Shown here: positions 12,001-16,284 of the stretch, one piece after another | Layout of the letters: each line of letters opens with the position of its first letter | How positions within the stretch are numbered: position 1 is the stretch's first letter | Origin: an uncultured Collinsella sp. | GTDB taxonomy: Bacteria > Actinomycetota > Coriobacteriia > Coriobacteriales > Coriobacteriaceae | Length of the DNA: 64,000 bases | Reading direction: 5' to 3' | Assembly (NCBI GenBank): GCA_958415525.1 | Contig: CATYZE010000002.1 | Span: 78,895-142,894 of the forward strand | Notes under the pieces: model-generated | Told to the model about the DNA's origin: nothing | The model's input: the letters and a program-made list of their open reading frames with translations, nothing else | Databases searched by the model: none | Program-made: the position numbers and the translations under genes

Positions 12001-12027
12001 CTGCTTCGCCGTCGCTCTGACGCGTAG
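1..12027 (+). CDS. Giant cell-wall-anchored surface protein, C-terminal part (5' end outside window)
   Basis: The reading frame is open from base 1, so the first codons lie upstream; about 4008 residues are visible. In order (codon 1 = base 1): BspA-type leucine-rich repeats (aa 1-600) in two blocks about 386 aa apart; many repeats of the Listeria-Bacteroides type with a GWY signature (aa 690-2290); a hydrophobic/helical insert near aa 911-970; then three modules that each begin with AVNGSVD (near bases 6904, 8764, 10267) and contain an Ig-like YQW...FCR unit, a putative-Ig unit and MBG-like domains. Asp-Pro-rich spacers follow modules two and three. The end has LADTG at 11917-11931, a hydrophobic helix and RRRSDA, i.e. 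an LPXTG-like sortase signal. The likely role is adhesion to host or microbial ligands at the cell wall; the ligand is unknown. High confidence for a sortase-anchored adhesin, low for any specific ligand. Confidence 0.93.
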   Translation, partial: LDKVVGLSSIPENAYNACSALTDTGLGGNTSITSIGVNAFKNCSRLATTGLENNTTIKTLREGCFSGTNMSGGLTLPLYSKIEELPSRAFYGSKLETVYLGCDHVVLINSTTFPKQNMTVMVPAKMVSQYASGRPKEVWESCNGSLPVPVGKMLQKITVSRDPDKMAYRQGDTISLEGMSVTFQYPHSTMDSDYEALIKEELGEYLTATPCDGDVFDESMDGEPIQLVYDDGYTRLVAYSKGNLQQAAYEYAKLMPNYYLYPCDANGNLTVEIDGNNPRENSVDGRMVTNLIVDYGVDEVDAQLCADSTNLRSVRFENSSISKIGLHAFYNCPNLTDISLSGMTIGTIGKEAFYGCESLASLNISETTTIGSMGYAAFADSGLVSTGLDKVVGLTSIPDSAYEGCKALTDTGLDKNTSITSIGVCAFRFCSNLATTGLESNITVETLGHTCFYGTDLNGGLTLPYNSKIEELPEKAFYSTNLETVFFGCNHAVLINTDTFPKRNMTVMVPAKMIPKYSKGEPKAVWERCNGCLPVPVGKVLENVEISCDPNNMTYEPGDTISLEGMSVELDYPHSVSIWNYEALIKEELGEYLTATPCDGDVFDESMDGQPVKLVYDDGYSHFETQTKGTLQLKNPEPTSFQISYAQTIDKGERKLMDGVELPDVSGATTIDAGAEVTLDAGALGMFNDNLTFKGWYDTESGKYISKEAVCTFTPDKDLFLEARFKLKDYAVHVNDAQATDSSQDYAHLSVTAQNCYRNADETVEVSAATDNALFLGWYLGEGDDAYAVSDQLDFTYTVNEADATVSEDKSDSKIEITPRYCAPQASVVLSVDGVDENGQPLGQFLSTGLYGIGSRVTVVAVPTPGYVFDYATDALGNVVFTGDDGPSYTFVLEGDVQYTAHFREATDPAESLAALKAALIAAITAAAVLATMYGLGEIVDPIAADAVIEIGMADNIEDVAAVGTKVLKEIKDIIDDHKKPKPHGDHKIEIIATAQPEVGGVVTGGGIHYEGTVATLEAVANPGYRFVCWKENGVEVSTSPLKTMTITDLTPEVVKMTAVFEKKVEVTAVAEADGIQADFSTGCTASPVTQSITRGDEAMVTASEGPDYAFVGWFEDGIEVSPERMYIFKAEVDRHLVARFRKADKTILVNTDPYDSAEVLCDGVPVVDGKIRAKDGDILTFTVRPKVRPDNPEKTYRFVEWRETDAQGVTIANKQEVCEYRVNGNARIEAVMDGRDTHTVRAEADPLEGGTVTLKRGETAGMVLEVPEGERVTAEATPSEGYIFDGWYLSNGGSDATSTLVSSERLYTFEPITDCVIQAKFTRACKVDVVVEPAAAMAGKYMVHGEGYCMKGEPATLSIELTAEASKQFTFKGWYDAKTDLLLGTDPSYLEFYPEDVECTVRAVFEENTYTVTAKAKKTFVERGTVEIEGHPGASSVTCGYGDTVLLKAKANDGYRFDHWKDSSGKEYDSAELVVKVTKSDTYTAIFTDSKPEVMVTADSWLGGTVTCNGTVVKPTTDTFKLGETLHLTAKAHPGFLFWGWYVNGHLKSLKHETSLVAKARGKTGHCVITAAFVPIDTVCVPLADPAEGGTVKASRILADRGAEVALKATPNPGYVFTGWYTADGSFESADAEFTCHQERSHVHVARFMAKSYEVDATTVVDSGTGSLVESSVAGWVEGTGTVEAGHAATLTAHALSGYAFEYWADASGAVVSRDTTYHVVPTSDTTLQAVFSAKQYTVDVSCEESMGTVEGAGAYAAGQVATVRAVAAEDTAFVGWFRNGTCVSSKKTYRFTVREDTSLYAVFASGSYVVHTVASPAEGGAVSGFGGYEAGDRATLRAIANTGYSFAGWTDDKGETVSENADYTVKVAGDATYTATFTPKSYQVVLSASDDSVSTLSGEGSYQFGDTVELNATPMGTKRFAGWYVLDAEGNKLLLSCDAHCWVKLDKDMVEGLEDDTLELQAVFADPYEVTVTGEVVVKDKASNRGCRVTGSGGFAVGDQVELSAVAGMGYRFVGWSTDKEGTSIVETATTLDVTATQDITYYAQFESDGQVTITVTGSSIFRGTALLIDGIPAGSRSYDRGDMFMAIAIPWKKYHFSHWVDDAGVTVSYSAFYIGTAKENRQLTAVFYETGCDVQVATYPKDAGFSMVALGTGGSYHSAAIMFTVPHKGWKFKYWVDENGMPVGFTPVINRVVFGNRTFTAVYERATMSVTAVDPRQGGHVEGSSEDESLGYAVTNEVENGESTTLTAVPDAGYVFDGWYARNDDGSLGDEPLSTDAVWTFVPEDNMTVEARFAEAPKYKVTARAVNGSVDLESALVATDGKVTLSATPDEGCYLTRVTVAEEAGDDGSAGNAYDLDISGYKGGAYEVTLSGVSAPQQVTFEFAKAATPEVLAQPQDASAYEGDPVELSVAAEAGRNVRVHAAVSSGSAADVKLSYQWYRVPADGGKAEPLKGQTGETLSITQLDSDGEGEHFCRITQNYLGTVTKTDTEHAKVSIVPREALVFNGRVLPVATTHDEYRVVIAGATGGKAPYAYNLDDVEVPEGMQLTLADDGSGALVLSGVPAATGVHSFKIRCTDDLGNKRVAHFVLLVKAKKAPLAFEGQTFTYNATAQAPELSGVPEGCEDDVELTYAGAGDTHYSSDQAPVDAGTYRAVVTLDAKGYVGNASCDFTIEKAPVDISIETADVTYDGARHGAAVAVAGLDTSAYSVAYRGIDGTSYGPTALEPCDSGNYRVTVKATDPNYQGKKSAEFSITKASQVITGTTSYSGVYGGDPIVFNNVAQTPVSFELVDSDDDASPVSIKGRCATVKAAGAARVVAHAKASRNYLAAEDVELTVSVAPAQLLVEVDDAERFEGQENPEFTSSLVCRCDTSDVKVTYFCSANKKSPAGEYQIDAAVANPNFDVAVDPGTLTVKKKPEHYKVTAKAVNGSVDNALVSVVEGGDAILSAAPDEGCYLERVTVAQAGSGATVDLDISDYKGGAYDVTLNDVTASQEVTFEFAKADAPRVIAQPLDVSVHEGDTVALSVAAEAGKNVADHVASSMGSAAKIELSYQWFRMVNGKAVVLDGETGETLSLADLDDEQAGEYFCRITQRYLGTEKQADSDCASVSIVPWNTLVFNGDLLPAASAHSTYFATIAGAAGGKAPYEYAWDETKLPDGLKLSRTSGGLTLSGVPSKTGVSAFDITCTDARGEAMTARFALVVQAKHVKLSFTDGDFTFNGASQAPEVSGAPKVCKGDLRVWYLGTGSTQYSSTEAPTDAGTYRAVAMLRSHGYIGAAACEFEIAPAKLKVKVDDAERFEGEANPAFTSSLESAVDTSGVKVEYSCDADESSPAGKYQIGATVSDPNFDVEVVPGTLTVKKKQDPVDPGPVVPDPDNPDSPDPDNPDPDQPDPSPNPDPDNPDPDNPDPDPKPDNPDKPERFEVTAKAVNGSVDNVSVTVDAGGDVTLSAMPDEGCFLERVTVTEAGSDKAIDLDISDYEGGAYEVTVSDVTASHEITFEFAKADAPKVIVQPQDASAHEGDAVVLSVAAEAGKGVLDHASSSTGSAADVELSYQWFHMVGGEAVALEGETGETFLIEGLDDDCAGEYFCRVTQRYLGTETQVESDRAVVSVVPRDALVFNGGLLPVARAHSTYRATISGAAGGEAPYKYTWDDAKLPDGFKLTHTAGGLTLSGTPSKAGVSTFDITCKDAQGKTVTAHFVLVVQAKRVELAFEGGNFVYSGDAQAPKVTGVPKACEGDLRARYYGTGGTHYSSSEAPTDAGTYRAVATLRSNGYVGAASRKFKIAPAKLKVKVDDVERFEGEMNPTFTSSLKSSVDTSGVKVEYSCDADESSPAGEYQIGATVTDPNFDVTVEPGTLTVKKMQEPVDPDPVVPDPDKPYGPDPDKPDPDRPDPDQPDKPEPDQPDPGRPEPGNPSKPEPEKPGTPDSDQPDSKDPTKPGSSDDSAVDKAKASGAENSGKKESSKSSAQQLADTGDRAPLAVAVAAGAVALVALGLELLLRRRSDA

Positions 12028-12092
12028 CAGCTCTAAAGGGGCAATCAGATTGATACTTTGCACCATCTGGCCTGCTCAAGCGTTTATACTTG

Positions 12093-12122
12093 CGGGACGG
12101 GTATTTTGCCCGTCCCGTTTTT
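12093..12122 (+). terminator. Rho-independent terminator after the giant adhesin
   Basis: A perfect 9-bp stem (12093-12101 with 12109-12117) with a 7-nt loop is followed by six T. It sits 66 bp after the adhesin stop and 24 bp before brnQ, so it could also act as an attenuator for brnQ if that promoter lies upstream of it. Confidence 0.8.
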
Positions 12123-12145
12123 GTTTCGACCCGAAAGGTGTGCCT

Positions 12146-13504
12146 ATGGCCTCATCCGCACCGCGCGGTCTGCGCTCCGACCATGTCGTCACCGTCGGCA
12201 TCGCCCTGTTCTCGATGCTCTTTGGCGCCGGCAACCTCATTATTCCGCCACTGCTGGCGCTGCAGGCAGGTTCTGCCACGCCGGTCGCCATGCTTGGCTT
12301 TCTCATCGCCGCCATCGGCCTGCCCGTCATGGGTTTTATCGCCGTGGCGCTCGCCGGAACGGCACGCGAGCTTGCCGGGCGCGTGCATCCTAAGTTTGGC
12401 GAATTCTTCGTTGCGGCGGTCTACCTGGCCATCGGCCCGTGCCTGGCTATTCCGCGCACGAGCTCCACGGCCTTCGAGATGCTGGTACCGCTGCTGCCCG
12501 AGGGCGTCTCGCTCGGCACGGCTCGCCTGGTGTTTGCCGTTGGCTTCTTTGTCGTCGCGTTTGCGCTCACGCTGCGTCCGGGCGTCATCACGCGCGTGCT
12601 CGGTCGCATTACGGGTCCCGCGCTTATTGCGCTCATCGTGCTGGTCGTGGGTGCCGCCGTGGTTTCGCCGCTGGGTCCCGCTGCCGCGCCTCAGGCTCCC
12701 TACGATGCAGGCGCCGCCGTGCAGGGCTTTCTGACTGGCTACCAGACCATGGACCTGCTTGCGTCGCTCGCCTTTGGCATCATCATCGCCGAGACCATCC
12801 ACGAGTTGGGTGTTACCGATGACAAGCGTGTGGCCTTCGAGATTTCGCGTTCGGGTGTGATCGCCGGCGTGCTCATGGCCATCATCTACTGCGGCCTGGC
12901 GCTTGCCGGCATGCAACTCGGCACCGTGATGCCCGATGCCACCAATGGCGCCGCCATCCTCGCCCGTTCGGCCTCTATGCACTTTGGTCTTGCCGGCACG
13001 GTCGTGGTCTTTGCGATCTTTTTCCTCGCCTGCATGAACGTGTGCATCGGCCTCATCAGCTGCTGCTCGCGTTACTTCTGCGAGACGTATGTGGTTAAAG
13101 GGGGAGCGGAGGCCTCCGAGGAGGCCATGCGCCGTCCCTTTGCGGTTCTCGCCTTTGTGTTCGCGGCGTTTTCGTGCGTGCTCTCCAACGTGGGCCTCGA
13201 CATGATCCTCATGTTCTCGGTGCCCATGCTCAACGCCTTGTATCCCGTTGCCATCGTGCTGGTGCTTTTGGGCTTGATGCACGGTTTTTGTGATGCGCAT
13301 CCGCAGGTGTGGGTTTGGGTCGGCGGCGTTGTCGCGGTGCAGAGCGTGATTACCTCGGTCCGCGATGCGTTCTTTGCGGGCGCGTGGCTACCGTTTGATG
13401 TGCTGCCGCTGGCGGATATCGGTGCCGCGTGGGCGCCGGTCGCCGTGGTGGCGTTTGCGATTGGCCTGCTCCATAGCCAGTTTGTCGCACATTCGAGGAG
13501 CTAG
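12146..13504 (+). CDS. brnQ: Branched-chain amino acid:cation symporter (LIVCS family)
   Basis: This 452-residue, very hydrophobic protein has about 12 predicted membrane segments and matches the BrnQ family, which imports leucine, isoleucine and valine with Na+ or H+. The N-terminal region has the family pattern SMLFGAGNLIIPP right after the first basic residues. ATG at 12146 is chosen because GAAAGG lies 8 bases upstream; the open frame extends farther 5' but crosses the terminator and the end of the adhesin. It appears to be a single-gene unit. Length is normal for the family (about 430-450 aa). Confidence 0.92.
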   Translation: MASSAPRGLRSDHVVTVGIALFSMLFGAGNLIIPPLLALQAGSATPVAMLGFLIAAIGLPVMGFIAVALAGTARELAGRVHPKFGEFFVAAVYLAIGPCLAIPRTSSTAFEMLVPLLPEGVSLGTARLVFAVGFFVVAFALTLRPGVITRVLGRITGPALIALIVLVVGAAVVSPLGPAAAPQAPYDAGAAVQGFLTGYQTMDLLASLAFGIIIAETIHELGVTDDKRVAFEISRSGVIAGVLMAIIYCGLALAGMQLGTVMPDATNGAAILARSASMHFGLAGTVVVFAIFFLACMNVCIGLISCCSRYFCETYVVKGGAEASEEAMRRPFAVLAFVFAAFSCVLSNVGLDMILMFSVPMLNALYPVAIVLVLLGLMHGFCDAHPQVWVWVGGVVAVQSVITSVRDAFFAGAWLPFDVLPLADIGAAWAPVAVVAFAIGLLHSQFVAHSRS

Positions 13505-13515
13505 GGTATCGTCGC

Positions 13516-13544
13516 TTGCACAGGCGGGGAGTCTCCCCTATAAT
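13516..13544 (+). promoter_or_regulatory. Sigma-70-type promoter for tRNA-Pro/tRNA-Gly
   Basis: TTGCAC (13516-13521) and TATAAT (13539-13544) are separated by 17 bp, about 52 bp upstream of the first tRNA. This is the clearest consensus promoter in the window. A small GGGGA-GTC-TCCCC palindrome lies in the spacer. Confidence 0.75.
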
Positions 13545-13595
13545 TTCCTTCGCTTTGGGACACGCAAGGTTTAGACCTTAGCTGCTCAACACCTT

Positions 13596-13672
13596 CGGGA
13601 CGTGGCGCAGTTTGGTAGCGCGCCTGCTTTGGGAGCAGGATGTCGCAGGTTCAAATCCTGTCGTCCCGACCA
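13596..13672 (+). tRNA. tRNA-Pro (anticodon TGG)
   Basis: A 77-nt cloverleaf: acceptor CGGGACG pairs with CGTCCCG, the anticodon loop reads TTTGGGA with anticodon TGG, the T-arm GGTTCAAATCC is present, and CCA is encoded. It is followed after 6 bp by tRNA-Gly. Confidence 0.97.
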
Positions 13673-13678
13673 TATCTT

Positions 13679-13752
13679 GCGGGCGTAGTTCAATGGTAGA
13701 ACCCCAGCCTTCCAAGCTGATGACGCGGGTTCGATTCCCGTCGCCCGCTCCA
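13679..13752 (+). tRNA. tRNA-Gly (anticodon TCC)
   Basis: A 74-nt cloverleaf: acceptor GCGGGCG pairs with CGCCCGC, the anticodon loop is CTTCCAA (TCC), the T-arm GGTTCGATTCC is present, and CCA is encoded. Its 3' end is duplicated 203 bp downstream (see the repeat at 13735-13960). Confidence 0.97.
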
Positions 13753-13960
13753 TAAGAATTGTTTTAACGGCTTTGGTTTCCTTTGGGGACCAGAGCTGTT
13801 TTCGTTTACGCGCCGGGCGACGGGAATCGAACCCGCCAGGGTGCGGAGCTGAGAAAATGCGTGAGCATTTTCCAGCGCAGCACGCAAGGGCCGAAGGCCC
13901 GCAGCAAAACAAGGATTTGCGAAGCAAATCCTTGGACTTCCCGTCGCCCGCTCCATAAGA
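13735..13960 (+). repeat. Duplicated tRNA-Gly 3' end flanking a hairpin cassette
   Basis: A 23-bp direct repeat of the tRNA-Gly 3' end occurs at 13735-13757 and 13938-13960. The interval also holds an inverted copy of the same tRNA region (13814-13836), whose first 13 bases pair with 13938-13950. Inside that large stem are three tight hairpins: 13853-13872 (loop GTGA), 13888-13900 (loop GAA) and 13911-13933 (loop GAA). The 60 bp after each direct repeat are also similar (both contain GGGACCAGAGCT). It could be an attachment-site remnant, a palindromic insertion or a structured RNA; no integrase is nearby. Confidence 0.75.
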
Positions 13961-14033
13961 TAGACGAATGGCTCTAGTTCCTTTTGGGACCAGAGCTATT
14001 TTCATATACATGCCGGGACCCCACATCCCCTCC

Positions 14034-14059
14034 TAAGTTGCGGTGAAATACGGACTGTT
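14034..14059 (+). repeat. Family A palindromic element, isolated left half
   Basis: These 26 bases are identical to 39898-39923, the left arm of the complete family A palindrome, but no matching right arm follows. It looks like a truncated copy. Confidence 0.75.
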
Positions 14060-14398
14060 TTCTGGCTTTTGCGAGCCCATTAAAGGCCGGGGTAGCTAAT
14101 TTGGAGCGAGCTTTTTGACTGCTCTAGCGATCGGTCGGCAAATCTGGCCAAAAAAGCCCTGTCACAAAATGACCGGTCTGGTGCTGAGCCACGAAAGCGG
14201 CCCATCTACTACGTTTGGCCCGCAGGGGTCGACCATAGCAGCAGTTTCGGAAAATCGGCAAGCCGTCTACCAGCTGTTTTGATACTTCGGGTTTTGGTAT
14301 GGTCGAGGGTAATCGGTTAAACGTAGTAGATAGGCCCATTTCGTGACGAACAGTAGGATTCGCGGTCCAGGGCTGCCGGTTTCGGGCTGCCAACCTGG
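14060..14398. repeat. Gene-free stretch holding an imperfect ~50-bp inverted repeat
   Basis: No credible gene is seen here. Arms at about 14188-14239 and 14297-14347 are inverted copies sharing ATCTACTACGTTT and TCGACCATA with scattered differences, separated by about 57 bp. The remaining bases show no clear feature. The arms could form a long RNA or DNA cruciform, or be the ends of a decayed small element. Confidence 0.55.
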
Positions 14399-14467
14399 AA
14401 GTTGCGGTGACGTAGTTTCAGAAAAGCCCGAATAAGCCTAAATCCAGGAACTGTTTTCCAGCAACTT
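14399..14467 (+). repeat. Family A palindromic element, degenerate copy
   Basis: It begins AAGTTGCGGTGA and ends CAGCAACTT, giving 7-bp perfect outer arms and a poorly matched inner stem. Its reverse complement resembles the copy at 52218. It lies just beyond the 3' end of the minus-strand PIN gene, a position where a terminator would be expected. Confidence 0.6.
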
Positions 14468-14484
14468 ATGAGTGGGGATGAGGG

Positions 14485-14949
14485 TTAGTGGCAGGATTGG
14501 TGGCGGAGCTTGTCGATGGTGGCGTCGGTGCTACGGTTGCGGCTGCTGCGGGCTTCGACTGCGGTTTGGCGCTTGCGACGGTAATCGATCATGCCTTGGA
14601 TGATGGGCTTGCCAAAGCTCACGACGTCGTCGTTATAGATGGCGGTACGGGCGGCAAGCAGACAGTCGGTAAAGTCCATATGGGTCTTGCCAAAAAGTTT
14701 GATGGCAAGGGCGACAACGGTGGGCTCATCAACCATGACGTCATCGAGCAGCCTTTTCATGGCCGCAGCAATCTCAACGCGGGGAACCTTATAGACGTCG
14801 CGCAGCGTGACCACGACGCGCGTGATGATTTCGGGGTAGACGCGAGCGGTGCGCGTGGCGATGACCTTGGCGGCGCGCGGCGACAGGACCTCGTCGTCGT
14901 TAAGCAGGTAGCGTAGGATAACGGTCTCGTCGATGATGGTGCTACTCAT
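14485..14949 (-). CDS. PIN-domain toxin (putative ribonuclease)
   Basis: This 154-residue protein has a VapC/PIN-like layout: an N-terminal IIDETVILRYLLNDD, where the family has an acidic strand end followed by LRYLL, and a later MDFTDCLLAA that matches the conserved acidic position of PIN nucleases. The central segment reads ITRVVVTLRDVY, where related proteins usually have a Glu before the VxxVL pattern, so one catalytic acid may be missing or displaced to nearby PEII. The Arg/His-rich C-terminus is longer than the core. The start overlaps the end of the upstream antitoxin by 8 bp, as in toxin-antitoxin operons. Enzymatic activity is uncertain. Confidence 0.75.
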   Translation of the reverse strand: MSSTIIDETVILRYLLNDDEVLSPRAAKVIATRTARVYPEIITRVVVTLRDVYKVPRVEIAAAMKRLLDDVMVDEPTVVALAIKLFGKTHMDFTDCLLAARTAIYNDDVVSFGKPIIQGMIDYRRKRQTAVEARSSRNRSTDATIDKLRHQSCH

Positions 14950-15265
14950 GGATGTCTACTTCCTCGGGACCCAAGATCGAATCGTCGCTTTCTGCGGCGA
15001 GATATTCAATCCAGGCGTTGCGTTCCTCGGACCGGCGATTGGGGTCCCCGTAAGCCTTAAGCACTCCGTAGGCAGCCGTGCCATCTTTTGAGCGCACGGC
15101 GATCGGCTGAAAAGGCAGTTTGCGCATGAGGATGCTCTGCGAAACAAAAAGGCGAACGGCCTCGGCAAGCGATGTACCCATGGCGTCGTAGAGACGCTCG
15201 GCATGCTGCTTGTCCTCTTCGCGAATGCGCACCTGTAGGATGGCTCGTTTTTGAGTCGATGACAT
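14942..15265 (-). CDS. RelB/DinJ-type antitoxin
   Basis: This 107-residue protein starts with a ribbon-helix-helix pattern (AILQVRIREEDKQHAERLYDAMG followed by SLAEAVRLFVSQS, shown in two parts), typical of RelB/DinJ antitoxins that bind their own operator. The C-terminal half is acidic and probably wraps the toxin. It is the first gene of a two-gene minus-strand operon with the PIN protein. DinJ-like antitoxins more often pair with YafQ/RelE toxins, so the partner here is less usual. The operon probably autoregulates through the inverted repeat at 15353-15370. Confidence 0.8.
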   Translation of the reverse strand: MSSTQKRAILQVRIREEDKQHAERLYDAMGTSLAEAVRLFVSQSILMRKLPFQPIAVRSKDGTAAYGVLKAYGDPNRRSEERNAWIEYLAAESDDSILGPEEVDIHE

Positions 15266-15352
15266 CGCTAGCCCCCTTATCTAGTGCAACGCGGATGGTC
15301 AAATTCGCCCTGTGCTTTCATTTGAGTATCTTATATCCATCACTTTATTTCA

Positions 15353-15370
15353 CTCAAGTTAATGAGTGTA
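15353..15370. promoter_or_regulatory. Inverted repeat, possible antitoxin operator
   Basis: CACTCA (15353-15358) and TGAGTG (15365-15370) flank a 6-bp centre, 88 bp upstream of the antitoxin start. Size and place suit a ribbon-helix-helix operator. This is an inference. Confidence 0.4.
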
Positions 15371-15488
15371 AACATAACTACAAGCGTAATACATCCGCAG
15401 AAGGAGGGCGTGAAAATCTCATATGCCTACGCGTGTAATACACTCGACTTTATAGTCCACCGAGAATAATCCCGACCTGCCAAAACCA

Positions 15489-15510
15489 CTGCAATACACC
15501 CGTATTGCAG
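15489..15510. promoter_or_regulatory. Perfect 9-bp inverted repeat upstream of the formate dehydrogenase genes
   Basis: CTGCAATAC and GTATTGCAG flank a 4-bp centre. Related AATACA words occur upstream near 15388 and 15437. The 15266-15689 gap (424 bp) otherwise holds the operator-like repeat at 15353, a small hairpin at 15618-15637 and no convincing gene. It separates the divergent toxin-antitoxin and fdh operons and probably carries the fdh promoter, though no consensus box is obvious. Confidence 0.4.
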
Positions 15511-15689
15511 GGCTTATGCCCAAGTTCGCCCGTGGCAACTGCGTATATTCAACCTGTATACCGTTGGAGAAATTCCGTCGATTGCCTGTTTCGCCGCGGG
15601 CACTCGATTTACCGATGCCAGGCCACGGGCGGCCTGGGGCAACGTCGGCAGAACCTCTCCAGCAAGGGATTCAGGAGGGAGTGAACAAC

Positions 15690-16208
15690 ATGGGCAATAA
15701 ACGAGTCGTAGCCGATTCATCGCGCTGCATTGGGTGCCAAACCTGCATGGCAGCGTGTATCGAGGCACACGACATCCCCGGCAACATTGCCGCGCCGCGT
15801 CTGCGCGTGACGCGTACGTACGAGATCTCCGCACCGGTGGCTTGCCATCACTGCGAGGATGCCCCGTGCGCTAAGGCCTGCCCCACGGGCGCCTTGTTCT
15901 TTGATCCAAAGAACCATCGCATCGGCGTCAACGAGGACAACTGCATCGGCTGCAAGAGCTGCGTCATGGCCTGCCCCTTTGGCGCCGTGAGCGTGGCGAC
16001 CACGCAGGTCCCCGTCTTGATGGGCGACGTGCGCGTGGGTTCGCAGACTAAGAGCTTCGTGCTCAAGTGCGACCTGTGTGTGGACCGTCCCGGCGGTCCG
16101 GCGTGTGCCGAGGCGTGTCCGACTAAGGGCCTCACCCTGGTAGACGAGGAGCGCCTGGCGGAGCTGACCGCCGAGCGTGCCCGCGCCACCATCGAAAACG
16201 AGGCGTAG
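15690..16208 (+). CDS. Polyferredoxin, HydN/HycB-like electron carrier
   Basis: This 172-residue protein carries four cysteine clusters for four [4Fe-4S] centres: CIGCQTCMAAC, CHHCEDAPCAKAC, CIGCKSCVMAC and a CDLC...CAEAC set. This is the arrangement of HydN/HycB-type subunits that take electrons from formate dehydrogenase H. ATG 15690 follows AGGAGGGAGTG, a strong ribosome site; the open frame upstream is non-coding. It lies 76 bp ahead of fdhF and is probably its direct electron acceptor in the cytoplasm. The second polyferredoxin at 18586 is more likely the hydrogenase-bound one. Confidence 0.88.
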   Translation: MGNKRVVADSSRCIGCQTCMAACIEAHDIPGNIAAPRLRVTRTYEISAPVACHHCEDAPCAKACPTGALFFDPKNHRIGVNEDNCIGCKSCVMACPFGAVSVATTQVPVLMGDVRVGSQTKSFVLKCDLCVDRPGGPACAEACPTKGLTLVDEERLAELTAERARATIENEA

Positions 16209-16245
16209 ACGGGCGGCCATACAGGCCCAACGATTGTCAAATACG

Positions 16246-16261
16246 TACCGATTAATCGGTA
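16246..16261. promoter_or_regulatory. Perfect 16-bp palindrome upstream of fdhF
   Basis: TACCGATTAATCGGTA is a perfect dyad with no loop, 23 bp before the fdhF start. The form is that of a dimeric regulator operator. It overlaps no gene. The regulator is unknown. Confidence 0.45.
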
Positions 16262-16284
16262 GCAGAGAAAGGAAGGAGGGTGTC

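Noticed and set aside
13735..13960. Genomic island or prophage attachment at tRNA-Gly
   Set aside because: The repeats are only 203 bp apart and no integrase or phage gene is near; recorded as a repeat cassette instead.
13586..14026. Frames with sequences such as GRQDLNLRHPAPKAGALPN across the tRNA genes
   Set aside because: This is the well-known false protein obtained by translating tRNA genes backwards.
15172..15438. 88-residue plus-strand frame between the antitoxin and the fdh operon
   Set aside because: It overlaps the antitoxin start on the other strand, has no ribosome site and no protein-like pattern.
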